Below, piece by piece: positions 22,596 to 35,630 of a DNA stretch of 64,000 bases; the stretch's first letter is position 1, and every line of letters begins with the position of its first letter. The position numbers and the translations under genes were made by a program. This DNA comes from Sambucus nigra (taxonomy: Eukaryota; Streptophyta; Magnoliopsida; Dipsacales; Adoxaceae), in NCBI GenBank assembly GCA_949130495.1, contig OX422208.1, forward strand, positions 688,525,702 to 688,589,701, given 5' to 3'. Under the pieces are notes generated by a model. The model saw only the letters and a list, made by a program, of their open reading frames with translations. It was not told where the DNA came from and made no database searches.

Positions 22596-25309
22596 GTTCA
22601 TATTTTTCTCATGTTTCCATCTAGCATTCCAATGAAAGAGTATGCTAAATGTAGTTATGTGCAAAAATTGAATAAGGATTGTTGACATGAACAAATACAA
22701 CCAAAACTAAGAATAAATTTAATTTGGTCTATATTTTTAGAGAGAACTATATAACAAATTGGACGTTACTACGGGAGGAAAAAAATTATCAAGCTCAACT
22801 GCAAGTATGTGGCTTCTTTAAGATTTCAAAGTATGTCCTTAAAAAATAAAGCTTGAATGAATTGAATCAACAATCATATCTAAAATGAGAACTTTTACTA
22901 CAGGCGAAAAAAAAACTTGATAAATTATCAAGTTCAACAGAAGTATGTGTCTTCTTGAAGATTACAAAGTTTGTCCTTAAAAAATAAAGCTTGAAGGAAT
23001 TGAATAATTAAATTTGGATTTTGAAAGAATTTTGGACTTATCACTGCATGAATGTTTTTAAAAGGATATATGTGAATGCACTTGGGATAGCCAAGTTGGC
23101 CACCAGTTGTTTCTAGGTCCAATCTTGCCGAAGTTTTAGGGTAATTATGAAGGACTTGTACAAAGATTTGGCAACCTTTCTAATTATCCTTTTATGAAAT
23201 GCCTTCAAAAATTTCTAGGATTATTGTTAATCACGAATCTATGAGGGACCGACTGAAGAATTTTTAGAAATCGCTCCTAGAATTTTTTTTAGGATGAGTA
23301 TTGGTTATGAGTCTTTATGGACCTATATATGATAAATCTTGGGATATCTCAAAACATTTTATTAACTTATAACTGTGTTCAATGGATAGAGTTTTGCAGA
23401 CATAAGTTTCGAAAAGCTTTTGCAAATATTAAACGAAGTTCTACTTTTTTGAAGAATTAGACGAGTGGGTTATTTTTACAAAGACTTGACAAGTCCAAAG
23501 GTAATGTTTTGTAATGGTTTTAGTGGGTACTTATCCTTTTTTTTAATTGTAATAAGTTCCAAAACTTCCCATAAACCCCTATAATCGTCATACATTTCAT
23601 TTCATATTCATTAGAGAATGAAAATAGGGTCAACAACTAAAAAAATGAAAACTTAAGGATATTTCTATAACCTTTTTTTATATTAATACTCTGAATATGT
23701 AGTTTTGATTGTAGATTAAAAAATCCAAAGACATTTAATATTTTTTATCAAGTTGAAATTATTGACTTAAACATGTGTTTGTAGAAGAAGTCTAAGGACT
23801 TCGATATATTTTTTGAGTGAAAAAGCTCGTAAGATAGAAACAAATTAGGAAAGTCTATTTTTTGTTGAATTACAAAGATTTGGATAGTAATAATGTAAAA
23901 AAAGAACATATAAAACTAAACTTCCACCATGAAATTCTTTTCAAAGAGGCCATAAATGAAGAATTTGCCACAATCTTTATTTCCTAGACCACATTAAAGA
24001 GATAAAGTTCATTACTACCCAATAAATCGTATTTAAAGAAGTGACGAGACTTAACACATTGTCATTCAACATATTATCCTAAGAAAAAGTTGCAAAATGA
24101 AAAATACAAATTTGTTAATAAATTATCATGGGAACTTCCAATAATCCATAGGTTTGACACACCCTCTTAAAGTATTCTTTTTTGTTATTTTCTCAATATA
24201 AGTTGATTGATGACAAAGTAATTGCACAAGAATAATTACTTTGAGATGGATGGAGACCTAACATGAAAATGGAGATTATATGTCACATATTTAGATTTGT
24301 ATGAAGGTAAGATTAGATTTGTATAAAGGTGAGATTCTTATACTTATATAGATGTAAATTAGCGAAAGAAAATCGGAATAACAACAATATTGAAAATTAG
24401 GGAAGAAACTCTTAAAGTAAGGAAAGTAACACTCTATTTTAATCTCTTATTCGTATTATCCAAAATGTAATGATGAAATATTTAGCCAAAATCCCATTTA
24501 TGTTTTAGTCCCACGCACAAATACAATAATACTGTTTACTGATAAAAGCAACAAATTTAAAAAATTAAAAAAACAAATAACATTGTGCCCCAGCATCACT
24601 CCCACCCTTGAGAGGAAGCTAATTACTTAGAGAGATGGACCTATAAATCAAGGTTGATGCACTATAAGGTAGCTTTTTTGATCCACAAACTCTTAAAAAT
24701 AGGACATCCCCCAGCTATCTAAATACCGGGTCGTATGACCACGGGGCATGTGAATCTCGAAATTCTTAACTGCATCAGAGGGTTTGATGAGACATGGTGG
24801 CCTATAAAAAGTTAAATGTTTGTACATGCAATGGATGCGAAACTCGAAACTCGGGCAGTAGGCCAACCTCTTACACATTCGTTACATGGGTGCGCAAAAT
24901 GGGAAAACGTGTTCAAATTGTCTCATCAAGATCTTACAACCCTTGTTCTATTATCTCTCTATCCAAAGTATATTATGACCAAGTCTCGAGATGGAAAACA
25001 ACCTTGCGGTGATGTGCCTTAAAAGATCAATACATACGAGTCTGAACATTAGCGTGGATAGAGGTCTGGCGGCGAAGTTAGCAAAAGTCTATGGGCACAG
25101 TGCGGGAAGCTCAATAATGTTAATGTGCATACAAAACAATATGGAATGGTGTGTTTCTCGTGGAACGATTGATGATTGACAAGTATGTTAAAAGAAAACT
25201 GGGCTTGAGTAACATCGACTTTCCGAGCTCTAGCTGTTTTTGAATCGTGCTAGTATAGAATGTCTCTGACGCTACTATGAAAACATGAACACAATCATGA
25301 TTACTAGTG
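22596..25309. other. AKR intron 2, first segment
   Basis: No recognisable gene. A diverged direct repeat of about 93 bp occurs at 22776-22868 and 22915-23007 (shared words TTATCAAG, GTCCTTAAAAAATAAAGCTTGAA). Open frames at 24693-25179 on both strands overlap and match nothing I know. Confidence 0.5.
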
Positions 25310-27027
25310 TTTTAAGTTCATAAATTATGTTATAAAGAATGTTTTACTTACAATATATGATATTGAGACTTAAGAAAATTTCAAATCGGTAGAAAATGAG
25401 TCAAATTATATATTTTTCGGGATGAAGTTTCATATTTGAGACTACTCTTAACATATAAGATGTGGTAATCTATTAAAGGATAAACCTAAATAGCTTTAAA
25501 TCTTTGAGTTAGGTTCGCATCACTCCCAACAAATGTTATATGTTTGAATAAGAAGTTATTGCAATTTTACAGACATTGTGCAAAGTTATCTATAATGTGC
25601 GTATTATTTTGTCTTATAGCACACCACATCTTTAAGATTAATTAGTTCGCTTGGGTAGTAACTCTTTGATGCTACTGACACCTAAAAGAAATCTTCTTCA
25701 TTTTAGATCTAGATTTAAGTTTTTAAAGGGTTTTGCTCGATAAAAGAGAAAAGATGTTCTTGTGAATGTAAGTTTAGGAAGAAAAACTACGAAGCATAAA
25801 AAAATCATCTACGTCTTCCCAATGTTTGAAGATGACTCTTAGAATCTTAGATCCATCGTAAGGAGACGAGGATAAATAGTAGAGAATTCTAAATGAGTGA
25901 ACACAAATATCTACAAATATGTATATCACTATTGCGAGGTGAGTGTAATTTTTTGAAGAAATGGATTTTTAGAGGGGAGGTGGATACAAAGGAAGAGGAA
26001 GGCGTCATGATTTCATGTCCCATTGGAGGGGGGTAACAGGGAACAAGCGTGGTTAGGATGACAGTAGCTCCGACGACAATAAAGAGTGAACCATGAAGAA
26101 TCCAAATAACTAAAGGGACATGATTTTCCTGGGTATTAATTTTATCTTTGGCAGAGGCAATGCGAAGGAAGGTTTACATTAATTGAGCTAAGGCCAAGGC
26201 ATGTATGTGCAAGTTGAAGTTGATTGTTCGAGGCTTGTGGAAATTTGGCCAAGAGAAGTAAACCATCATCACCTCATCTTCAAATTCTCCAAGTCGATCT
26301 CAATATCTTTAGTACCCACATGATGACCTCTAAGTCACAAGCTTAATGGTTCACCCTAAGTGTCCATTCTATCATCAACGGGGAAGATAAGGGAGGGGAT
26401 GCACTAACTGAAAGGAAGGCATGTGTCAATGAGGCCTATATTTGTTCATGAAAGTTTATGTTAATCTGTAGGAGGCCGTGGAAACTCTACCGAGAAAAGT
26501 AAACTGTGATCGCTTCATCGTTGGAGTATCCAAGGTCGTTCTCATTGACCTTGTTTACATGCATAATGACACCATGTCGACAACTTGTTTGTTGGTCGTT
26601 CGTAATCTTACTAGTGAACGAGTGCACTATTAAGAGGATATTGGGTCACATTGGCAATTCTTCCGACATCATATTTTATGGTTGTTTTAAGAAAGTACTC
26701 TCACCTTGAGTGCTCAACTTTTTTCATGTATCTCACTTACCTTACCAAATGATATACCATATATGTATATATATGAGTACACTCACCGATGCTCAACTAT
26801 TTATCCTCGTTAGATGATGAAGATGAACTCGTAGGAGTAGTCTTTGGAACCTTAGAACACTGAGATGATTTTCCCTAGTTTTTATTCTTAAACTTTCATT
26901 CACAAGCACCTTATTTTTCCTTCATCAAGCCAAATTCTTCAAGGCTGAAATTTAGATCTAAAAATGAAAGAATGTTGTCTTTAAGTCTTGAGGGGCATCA
27001 AAGAGTTGATGTCCAAGCCAATCAATT

Positions 27028-28373
27028 TGATGGGAATAGGATCTCATACTAGTTTTTCCTTTATTTTGGTTATTTTATTTTCTTTTCTCTCTTTTAATTT
27101 GGTCCCTAAGCATGTTTGAGACTAATTAGATATATTTTTGTTAGTACTTGTCCTTTTTACTTATTAAGGTAAGTACTTGGTTAGAAAGTAATATCCCAAG
27201 TATAAATACCCATGTACCTCTTATTTGAGGATACTTCTCCATTTTTTAATATAAGACATTCTTTGATTATTTCTCTAGGATTTGTATTTATTTTGTTTTG
27301 GGCCTTTGACGTGCAGTTTACATTAAATTGGTTTCAGAGTGAGATGTCGTTCCTCCGATTGGTGCATTGGTGTGTATATTATCAACAAAATTTTACACTA
27401 CACTTTTAATTGACCCGAAGACATCAAATCGATATCAAGAAAAGATCGATCAAGAATTGAGACAAAATTGGAGGAATTGGCACAACAACAATACCGCACC
27501 CTATTTTTTCAAGAAATTAACAAAAAAAACTTCACCATCTTCTCTTCTCCAAAATTTCCCCACTTATCACCGCGAATGCCGACACAAATTCCACCACTAG
27601 GAGCCCTTGAACAGCCTTATAAGGATTCAATTCTCTCGAAAAACTCGAGTCCAATAGGAAAATCATCAGCGGCAACATCTTGGAAGCCCTAACCAAAAAG
27701 GGGTGATTATCTCAAGTAGCACTCTTGTTCTCCTCAAAAAAATAGGGGATCCTTTGGTTCTTGGTCCATCATGTGAAGACATCAGCCGATAGAGAGTTTC
27801 AGAGCCCCTTGGTAGTGAAAACCTAGATTTCACCCCCAGAACTCGTAGAAATGAAGAAACACCAAATTAAGAAACCCCCAAAATCAAGAAATTCCAAGAT
27901 CCTCGGCGGACTTCCAACCCCAAATTAAAACCCTAGATCGAAAATCAACCCACACCTAAATCAACCTAAACCCTTGCATTTTTTGCCTACTTGTTTTGGG
28001 TTTCTTGTAAGTAGGAACGAGAGTCGCGTACGAGGTTGACTAGCCGCATTGTCGTTTACCCTCCATGCTCGAGATTAGCTTTTTGAAGTTAGGGAGAGTG
28101 ATGGGAAGAGGATTTCGTAATAGTTTTTCCTTTACTTAGTTCTTTTATTTTCTTTAATCTCTTTTAATTGGTTTTCAATCATGTTTGGGACTAATTACGT
28201 ATATTTTTGTTAGTTCTTGTCTTTTTTAGTCATTTAGGTAATTACTTGGTTAGCAAGTAATATCTCACATATAAATATCCACTTCTCTATTTTTGAATAT
28301 AAGACATTCTTTGATTCTTTATCTAGAATTTGAATTTGTTTTATTTTGGGACTTTGACATGTAGTTTACATCA
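27028..28373 (+). mobile_element. Short LTR retrotransposon (TRIM/SMART-like)
   Basis: Two direct LTRs (27028-27325 and 28099-28373) start TGATGGGAA and end TTTACATTA or TTTACATCA. The flanks are CAATT on both sides (27023-27027 and 28374-28378). Three bases after the first LTR lies TGGTTTCAGAGTGA, a one-mismatch tRNA-Met primer site at 27329, and AGGGAGAG just before the second LTR is a polypurine tract. The internal 0.77 kb has no polymerase, so this 1346-bp element is non-autonomous. LTR divergence by eye is substantial, so it is not young. Confidence 0.92.
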
Positions 28374-28630
28374 CAATTAATCTTAAATATGTGGTGCATT
28401 AAAAACAAAATAACATAAAGGATAAACAACTCTGCACACTGTTTATAAAATTGTTATAACTTTTTGCACGAGCATTAGTTTGACAATGTTTTTGGCGAGC
28501 GGAAACCTAAAACTATTAAATCCATGAATAAATTACAATATATTATAGGTAAAAAATAGTCTCAAACATGAAAATTCTTGGCGAAAAATTTAGATTTGTC
28601 TTGTTTTGCTACAACTTAAAAGTTTCTCAA

Positions 28631-28768
28631 GTCTAAAAGGTATAACTAAGATAAAAGATGATAATATAAGATGTATTGTATGTGAAAAAAATTCTAACAT
28701 AAACTTTTCTCATGTCTAAAAGGTACAACAAAGATAAAAGATGATAATATAAGATATATTGTATGTAA
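28631..28768. repeat. 83-bp tandem duplication in the fold-back arm
   Basis: The block beginning GTCTAAAAGGTA occurs at 28631 and 28714. About 55 bp is well conserved between copies. It is present only in the right arm of the inverted-repeat element. Confidence 0.85.
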
Positions 28769-28789
28769 AACATTCTTTCAAACATACAA

Positions 28790-30270
28790 TATTCGACCGT
28801 GGAAGGCAGTGGAAAACTCAAGTGAACATCGTAGGATTTGCCAAAGAGATCTCCATAATATCCATATTGGATGTTGTACTCTGGACAATCTCATTAAGGC
28901 ACAAGGCTTTAACTTGAGATGTATTTGTAGTCTTGGTGGTAAGGATAACATAATCCATTTTAGGAACGTAATTGGTCACCACAAAAATAATTATAACTCT
29001 TGTTGTGGATGGAATTGGTAGAGGGTTATACAAATGTGTGATACCCCTTAGCCATCAACTCACATGACATTCACGCAACATGGTAGGAAAAAAGGACCTC
29101 TCAAAGTGCTGTTAAAGTGCGTGACACCCCCCATGTGCTAAGAATTGACTATTTTCCTCAAGTAAGAAATAAACAACTCAAATTGCTCAAAGTTTCATCA
29201 GGGTGAGTAACACCTTCATATGCTAAAAATTACTCTTCTTTGTTCAAGAAAGAAAAAGTCAACACTTATTTGTGTATTTGGTGAGGAGCATTGTTTTGAG
29301 GGGGGTAAAGCGTATTTTTTATCGAAACTATAATGATTTTAAGGCCTCTTGAGTTGACCTCTCTAAAGATTTTATATCCTTAAGGAGAAAATGGGAATGC
29401 AGAGCATGAGATAAAGGAACAGCATCCTAGAGTAGAAAGTTTTCCTATGCACCCTAATGGCTAAAACACTACTAAAATGGGTTCGAAGTTTTCTGGATCT
29501 AACCTAAATACAGAGCCTCAAATAATCGTCAAAACATGAGACCTACGTTAAATGTGTCAATGATTTGATTCTCTTTTTCTTTCCTGTACAAAAGACCAAA
29601 TATATGTCTAAGGGCGAAAGTTAAACAACTTTGCATTGCGATCTCTGATCTTTTTATGTCGATTAACAAGTCGTAGGGCCTCGTTGTCGGATTTGATGAT
29701 GAAGTCCCGATAAATGAAATAATCATGCTTATGGCTGAACTATGGAATAAAACTCAACATCATACACTAAATAATTTAGTTTATGATTGAAGATCTTCCA
29801 GTCGAAAGATAATGGGTTGCATTTTAACTGAGCACACCACCGAACATCACGAGATGACTCAAATAAATGAGTGAAGTCGGGGAGGGGAAGAATATGGGTT
29901 GTAGTCAATTGGGCCTTGATGAGGTGAAATACCTCATAAGAATCCTTTATCTAATAGAAATTATAATTTGACATGCACTTGAGTGTCGTAATTGGTGTCG
30001 TAAAGGAGATGGGTCATCAATGGAAACTTGTCAATCTATGGACCTTGGATTTATCGGTTTGGGACACAACTAAGCCCAAGAAATTGGATTCATCGGTATG
30101 AGTGTGCGTCAAGTATGATAAATAGTAGTACGATAAATAGTAGTAGGGGAGATTGTACAAAGAATATCTATACATATAAAGTATATTTTAGCAATTATGA
30201 AATTATCATTTATTTAATTAAGCGTTCTTATGCAAGATGTATCGTTACCACGCAATTGACGCTTTAACTA
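28790..30270. other. AKR intron 2, no gene seen
   Basis: AT-rich with short open frames on both strands (28809-29033, 29529-29726, 30028-30267). No known domain recognised. Confidence 0.5.
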
Positions 30271-32322
30271 TGTAACCCGAGCGATGATCTCACTTATTAC
30301 TATTCGTATCCAATTAATTTGACTACTAACGTGTTTTCACATTTTTCAAGTTGTTTCATAAACTTCCTTTTACATTAATGAGCGTCGTGCTCAAAATAAT
30401 CTTTTCACTTTCTTAACAGAGGTCGCCAATCCCATTGGTATTTACGTATTTTCATTGACTTCCACAAATGTTGCACTGGCTAGTTGTTTTGGATCGAAGT
30501 CGAAGTCGCACCTCATGGCTTAGGGCCCTTTTTATATTTTCTCAATTGCTCCGAGTATCTTTTAGTTGTTACGTCTTTGAAACCCTGTTATTTTTCTTTT
30601 CCTTTTTCTTTTTATTCTTTATTTTATATCTCGACCGATGAGGCCATAATACCCGGGGAGAGACTAGTCCTGACACTTTATTTTCAAGTTTCACATTTTT
30701 TATCAAAATACTCGTTTTCATTTTAATTCAAATTTCATGTTTTACTTTAGAAAATAAACTTTATTTTGTAACTTTGTGTTAAACTTAATACTTTACTTTC
30801 ACATTCATTTTAATTATTTATGAATACTAGTAAACCTTTAATTTCATTATTTTGTCAAAAATACTCCTTTTCACCTTTACTTTCCAAAATATGAGTTTCA
30901 TCACAATATTTAAAACTAACTTTCTATTTAGTATCCAATTTAGTTTAGGAACTTTATATTTGAGTCCATGTTTTACATAAAATGACATAATTGGGCAAAA
31001 ATCTTATTTTAGCATTTTCAAGGCTATTTTTGTATTTTAATAACTTTATATTTTCAACTTTGTGTTCTTGTCATTTTATGTGTAAATATTACAACATTTC
31101 ATGTTTTAATCTCAATATTTTACTATCACCTTTAGTCCCTTAATTCTTATATTTCTTGTGAGTAATATGCTGAATTTTTCAATGTTATTATTTCATGTTC
31201 AAAGACTTGTTTAAATGCAGTTTCAACATATTAAGCTCATTTACTATAACCACATATGTTTTGGTTCGTGAATGAACGAATTTACACCATTAAAACTCAT
31301 ATATGCATCGTAACATTTCTTCATCAAGTTCAACTTAGCATTTGACATGAAATAACTAGTTTGAACATGATTTTTATAAGGAATAACCACCTTAAACATT
31401 ATGAGATTTTAATTTAATTTAAACTTTAATTCTCATCTATTATCACATTTTTGTCATCATATATTCATATAAGGTGATAATATCTTGAACTAAGTATGAA
31501 TCATACATATATCTAGCATATTTGGATTTAAACTTAAAAATAGTGTAATCCTCAACCTCTTGAAGATAATAATTCCTTCAATGAATAGGTAGAAAAGAAA
31601 ACCCAATAAATTTCTAGCTCCTTGTAAACTTTATTCTTTAAAATAGCATGCTTGGTCTTGAAAGCTTGAAGTATAGATATGTTTATGGGGACTTTGGGCA
31701 ACTAGAATGGGAAAGGAAGAAGACTTAAAATTCTTGGTTTAGGGATTGAAATACTCTCAGCTCGCCAAAATTGAGACAATGTGAGGGTAAAGCCTCTCTT
31801 TTTACCTCTTATAGTGTCCAAAATCCTATTCTAATGACCCCCTCCATCAATTATGTTCCTACTAGATCTAATGGTGTAGGAAGTTGAATATCGTGGCCTG
31901 AAAACGTGGGCGGGTTGGTTACTTTATACCCCATAACATTGCACATGTTGATAGCTCAAAAGAGGGCAACTTGTTACTTCTGAATCAATTCGGCCCTACC
32001 TAGAATCGATTCACATGTGACATATACGAATTTTGGCTCTAATAATATTTTTTAATACTTTATTTACCCTAATGATGCTATAATATATACATAATTATAA
32101 TTATGTAATTTTTTCGTATAATTGCTTGAATTTTATTTAAAATGCGCAACTTAATAAGTACGCGTAGCGCAATACACAACATTTTTTTTGAATTTTTCTC
32201 CTTACCCTTAATTATAATTAAAAATAGTCTACTTAAATTAATCTCGTTAATTTTTCATAAAACCAAATCCTATATGTTTTACGATACAAAGCCTAACTTT
32301 AATTACAAAATCGGGTGTTACA
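30271..32322 (-). mobile_element. Gypsy-like LTR, 3' LTR of a truncated element
   Basis: Ends are TGTAACCCGA (left) and TCGGGTGTTACA (right), inverted copies with TG...CA. Read on the - strand the LTR starts TGTAACACCCGATTTTG, a common start of plant Gypsy LTRs. The bases immediately to its right read AAAAGGAAGGATGA on the - strand, a polypurine tract, so this is the 3' LTR of an element running leftward whose body lay to the right. Matching 5-bp flanks are absent, which agrees with truncation. 2052 bp. Confidence 0.65.
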
Positions 32323-33057
32323 TCATCCTTCCTTTTCAAGGCAAGTCCTCTATTCGTCTTTGAGGAGCATACGAATCTTCCCACTATGTAGATCCAACTT
32401 AGAGAGCATAGAGAACACAGCACGAGCCCCGTGAAGTTGTTCTAACATGCCCTCCAATTAGGGTATATGGGAAATTTATATATAGATCAACGCACATCCT
32501 CCAGTTTCCTGTTACTTTAGTGTGGAAAGGGAAGTAACGACACATGATGGCATGTCTTCCCTAAAATAATCATATGAACACAAATTGGAAATCGAATACC
32601 TGCCTTTGTAACTCTTCATGCTTGGGTACAAAATTAATTTTGTGTTAAATGTCCCGCAGCGATGACGCACCATCAATGAAGGTGAATACACTTTAGGTAT
32701 CCACAACTCCTTTCGTTCCTCCCTTATTGATCTAGGTCAAATATGCGTGAATACTCGCCTTAAGAGTAGATATCGTGATCACCGATGCATAACAATGGGC
32801 TTAGGCTTCATAGATCAATGTCGATGCCTCGACAAAGAGTGATGGATGGGAGGGAAAGGTATGGAGGTCTCATCGAGAGAAGATCTACTCGCACCCCTTC
32901 ATACTCAAAGGAATAAGTGTTTGACCAATCGTCATCTATGGTGCCTTGATCAAAATACCATGGGCAACCTAAATGAGGTGGTGCATTGAACTACAACAGA
33001 GTAATAATGGGACGTGGCACCGATTGGTAGGAACTAGGGTGTAGTTTCCTCTAAGCT
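32323..33057 (-). other. Probable 3' internal remnant of the Gypsy element
   Basis: It follows the polypurine tract (32323-32336). It has no intact frame; 32512-32706 (-) is open but not recognisable. It ends where the Sirevirus-like element's 17-bp LTR remnant starts. Confidence 0.4.
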
Positions 33058-33192
33058 ACAGTCGCGCTTTCACAAATTGGTATCAGAGCTGGTTACGCTA
33101 ATTTATCGCGTATTCCTATTTTTCGCAAAATCGTGTGATATTTATTTTTTTTTGAAAAAAAATCAGTTTGTTGAAAAATCGCAATTTTTTCA

Positions 33193-34003
33193 ATGGTACG
33201 CCCGTTTAATGATGAGCCTATTTTTGAAAAAGTTCACGACCATGCTGAAAAATTAAAAAGTTTGAATTTGAAACTTTGCAAAAGAATTAAAGTTTTGGAA
33301 AAAGAAAATTCTCTCTTTAAAAGTAAGATTGAATGTTTCCAAACGTTTCAAACTCAAAGTGATATCTGTCGTGAGCACTTTGGTAATTTGTGTATTGATT
33401 TTGATTCTTTGAAAATTGCCAAAAAGAAGAGTGATGAGAAAGTCCTAGTTTTAGAGAATGAATTGAAGGACTTAAAAAATTCTAGGGTTCCCGTTTGTGC
33501 CGTCGAGGATAAAAAAATTAATCGATGATTTTACGGCACGTGAAAAAATTCTTAGGGATAAGTTTGTTTTAATTGAGGGGGAGAGTGATAAACTGTTAAG
33601 TTTAATTGAAAATTTGAAAAAGAAATCCCTGTCTTTGGAAGAGTCTAATTCTTTGCTTGAGTCAAAAATTTTGAAGTTAAAAACTGATTTGACTGACTCA
33701 AGTAGGTTTGATAGTGATGGTAATGGCTCATCTTGTTCTCATGCTTCTAGTGCTAAAGCCAAAACCATTATTTGTTTTAGAGGGTCAACCGTTCCAAAGG
33801 ATGTTAGAAAAGATCACACTTTAGGTGTCGTTCCACCCGCTTACACATGTTCATATTGTGGTAGGAACGGTCACATTAGGAGATTTTGTTTTGATCTTGG
33901 AAGAGATCCTAGGAATTCGAAGTCTAGTGTTTTGTTGGTTCTCAAACCCCGTGTCGACATGTTACATCCGTTTGGGTTAGGAAATCACTTTTTGATACAC
34001 TAG
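33193..34003 (+). pseudogene. Truncated gag, coiled coil plus zinc knuckle
   Basis: The frame opens MVRPFNDEPIFEKVHDHAEK and is almost all heptad-like coiled coil. A frameshift near 33515 passes to a second frame (IDDFTAREKILRDKF onward). Near 33847-33888 lies the zinc knuckle CSYCGRNGHIRRFC (C-x2-C-x4-H-x4-C, all ligands present). The N-terminal UBN2-type gag domain is absent: only about 100 bases separate the primer site from the start. Sirevirus gag normally ends this way, so this is its C-terminal half. Confidence 0.75.
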
Positions 34004-35618
34004 ATTTTAGAATAGTTGATTCTCATTTGCTTGCACATGATTCTTCTCTTTCCATATCATATAGATGATTGTGTTTGCATGTTAGTCATACGCTAGTTAT
34101 GCTTTTTGATATATTTTTGCTAGCGTTGTGACATGTACTTTTTGTATAGATTTTTGCTTTTGAAAAATTTTGAAAAATGCAAAAAGATTTTATTTTGACA
34201 AAATTTTTAAAAAATCTAAAAATATTTTTTGTATTTTGTTTGCACCGTTTATGGATGAAGACTTAGGATGACCGAGTCACAACATTATTCCATTTTACAT
34301 GTGACTATTTGATAGTGTTTTGAGACAATAGGTCAATTCATTCTTGTGCTTTATAATGTTTGGAGTCATTAAGATGTAATTAAGTGTGACTTCCTACATG
34401 TTTGACTCATGTTTCCTTTATTGCACACATGCACGGATTTGTTTGATTATTGTGCTTGTCTTATCACATGTTGGTTGGGTGTTTTCACTTCAATCCTGTC
34501 CTTAAAACGAACCAAGCGCGATAAATTTTGATAAGGAAATTGTGCATATAAAAATCGTTTTCTGAGTTTGTGTTTTTTGTTTGAAAACGGGGAAGGGCTA
34601 CGAAAGGTTCATTTTGCCTTTGCGAATACTAAGCCACCGTTAAATTGGACCTAAAAAATGGAGGAATTTTATTATCCGGGGTCCAAAGAGGTTTAAAAGA
34701 GCCCGAAAAAATTTAAAGGCAATAAAAAGAAATTCATACCAAATTATGGGCCATTTAGGTTTTTGCACCAATTCTCCAAAATTTAAGAATTTAGTTTATT
34801 CACCTCTAAAAGAAAATATATATGAGGGAGTTTGGTTGGAGAATTAAAACGGGTTTGCACGTCCTTGAAAATATTGAAAAAGCGCTAAATAGTTTTGGAC
34901 GTTATTGGTGTGGAAATCATTCAGACTTTGATTTGTTGATTTGCATAAGACGATGTCATTTAAATTCAATAAATTTTTACACCTAAGGATTCTTTTGATG
35001 TTCATTCGTTAGGGGTACACGTATTCATCGTGCACATATGATTGATTGAGTTGATTTTCCTATCGAATGTGTTCACACCCATTCATTTCGTTTCCATGAC
35101 TTGGTTGTTTGAGTTTAAATCCATAGTGTGATTTTTTTTGTATCCTATTTTTGTATAAAAAAATTGAAAAATTGAAAAATAGTTTATGAAATTTGTGATA
35201 TACTCCTTTGCATGCGCGTAGCTTGATTCTTGTTTGCTATGCATTTTTATCGTGACACTCCATGTTTTGAGTGTTTCTTCTTATATTCTATTTGGGGACA
35301 TCATAAAAAGGGGGAGAAAGAATTATCATGTTATGGGGGAGTTTTTGCATTATGGGGGAGATTTGATTATTAATGCTTTATTCTTATATCATTTTAAACT
35401 CGATGCATCACGAAGGTTTTTTCTTTATCTCATGTGTGTAGGTATAAAGATTGATGATCGTGATGTTGCACACCCTGATGAGAAAAGCTTTGAGATTTGA
35501 CGAAGATGATTGAAGAACAGTTTTGAAGTCTTACAAATTTATTCATGGGAGGGCAGATTTGTATAGGCAATTTGGTTTTTGATAATTCGGATTGTTTATG
35601 TATGTACCGGCATAGACA
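34004..35618 (+). other. Non-coding interior of the Sirevirus-like element
   Basis: About 1.6 kb without a supported gene between gag and the 3' LTR. Blocks such as GGTACACGTATTCATCGTGCACATATG are mirrored, as inverse complement, in the interior of the other family member (about 49980-50030), so this is family sequence and not random insertion. Confidence 0.65.
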
Positions 35619-35630
35619 TAGGGGGAGATT

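Larger units (their letters stand above)
25310..28770. mobile_element. Long inverted-repeat (fold-back) element, split
   Basis: The left arm, about 25310-25975, matches in inverted orientation two blocks on the right: about 26710-27027 and 28374-28770. The right arm is split at exactly the point where the TRIM-sized LTR element (27028-28373) is inserted. Shared words include GATAAATAG, TTAGATCTA, AACTCTTTGATG, CACCACAT and GAATGTTTTAC. The arms are diverged, and the true ends and target duplication are not resolved. Without the insertion it is about 2.1 kb with arms near 0.67 kb, compatible with a Mutator-like or fold-back element. The centre holds a diverged direct duplication (about 26160-26340 and 26400-26590). 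Confidence 0.7.

Noticed and set aside
24693..25179. A possible captured gene in intron 2
   Set aside because: Several short frames overlap on both strands without any domain; no support.
30261..32327. Solo LTR with a target duplication
   Set aside because: The ends are good but the 5-bp flanks (AACTA and TCATC) do not match, and a polypurine tract lies to the right; it is better read as a 3' LTR of a truncated element.
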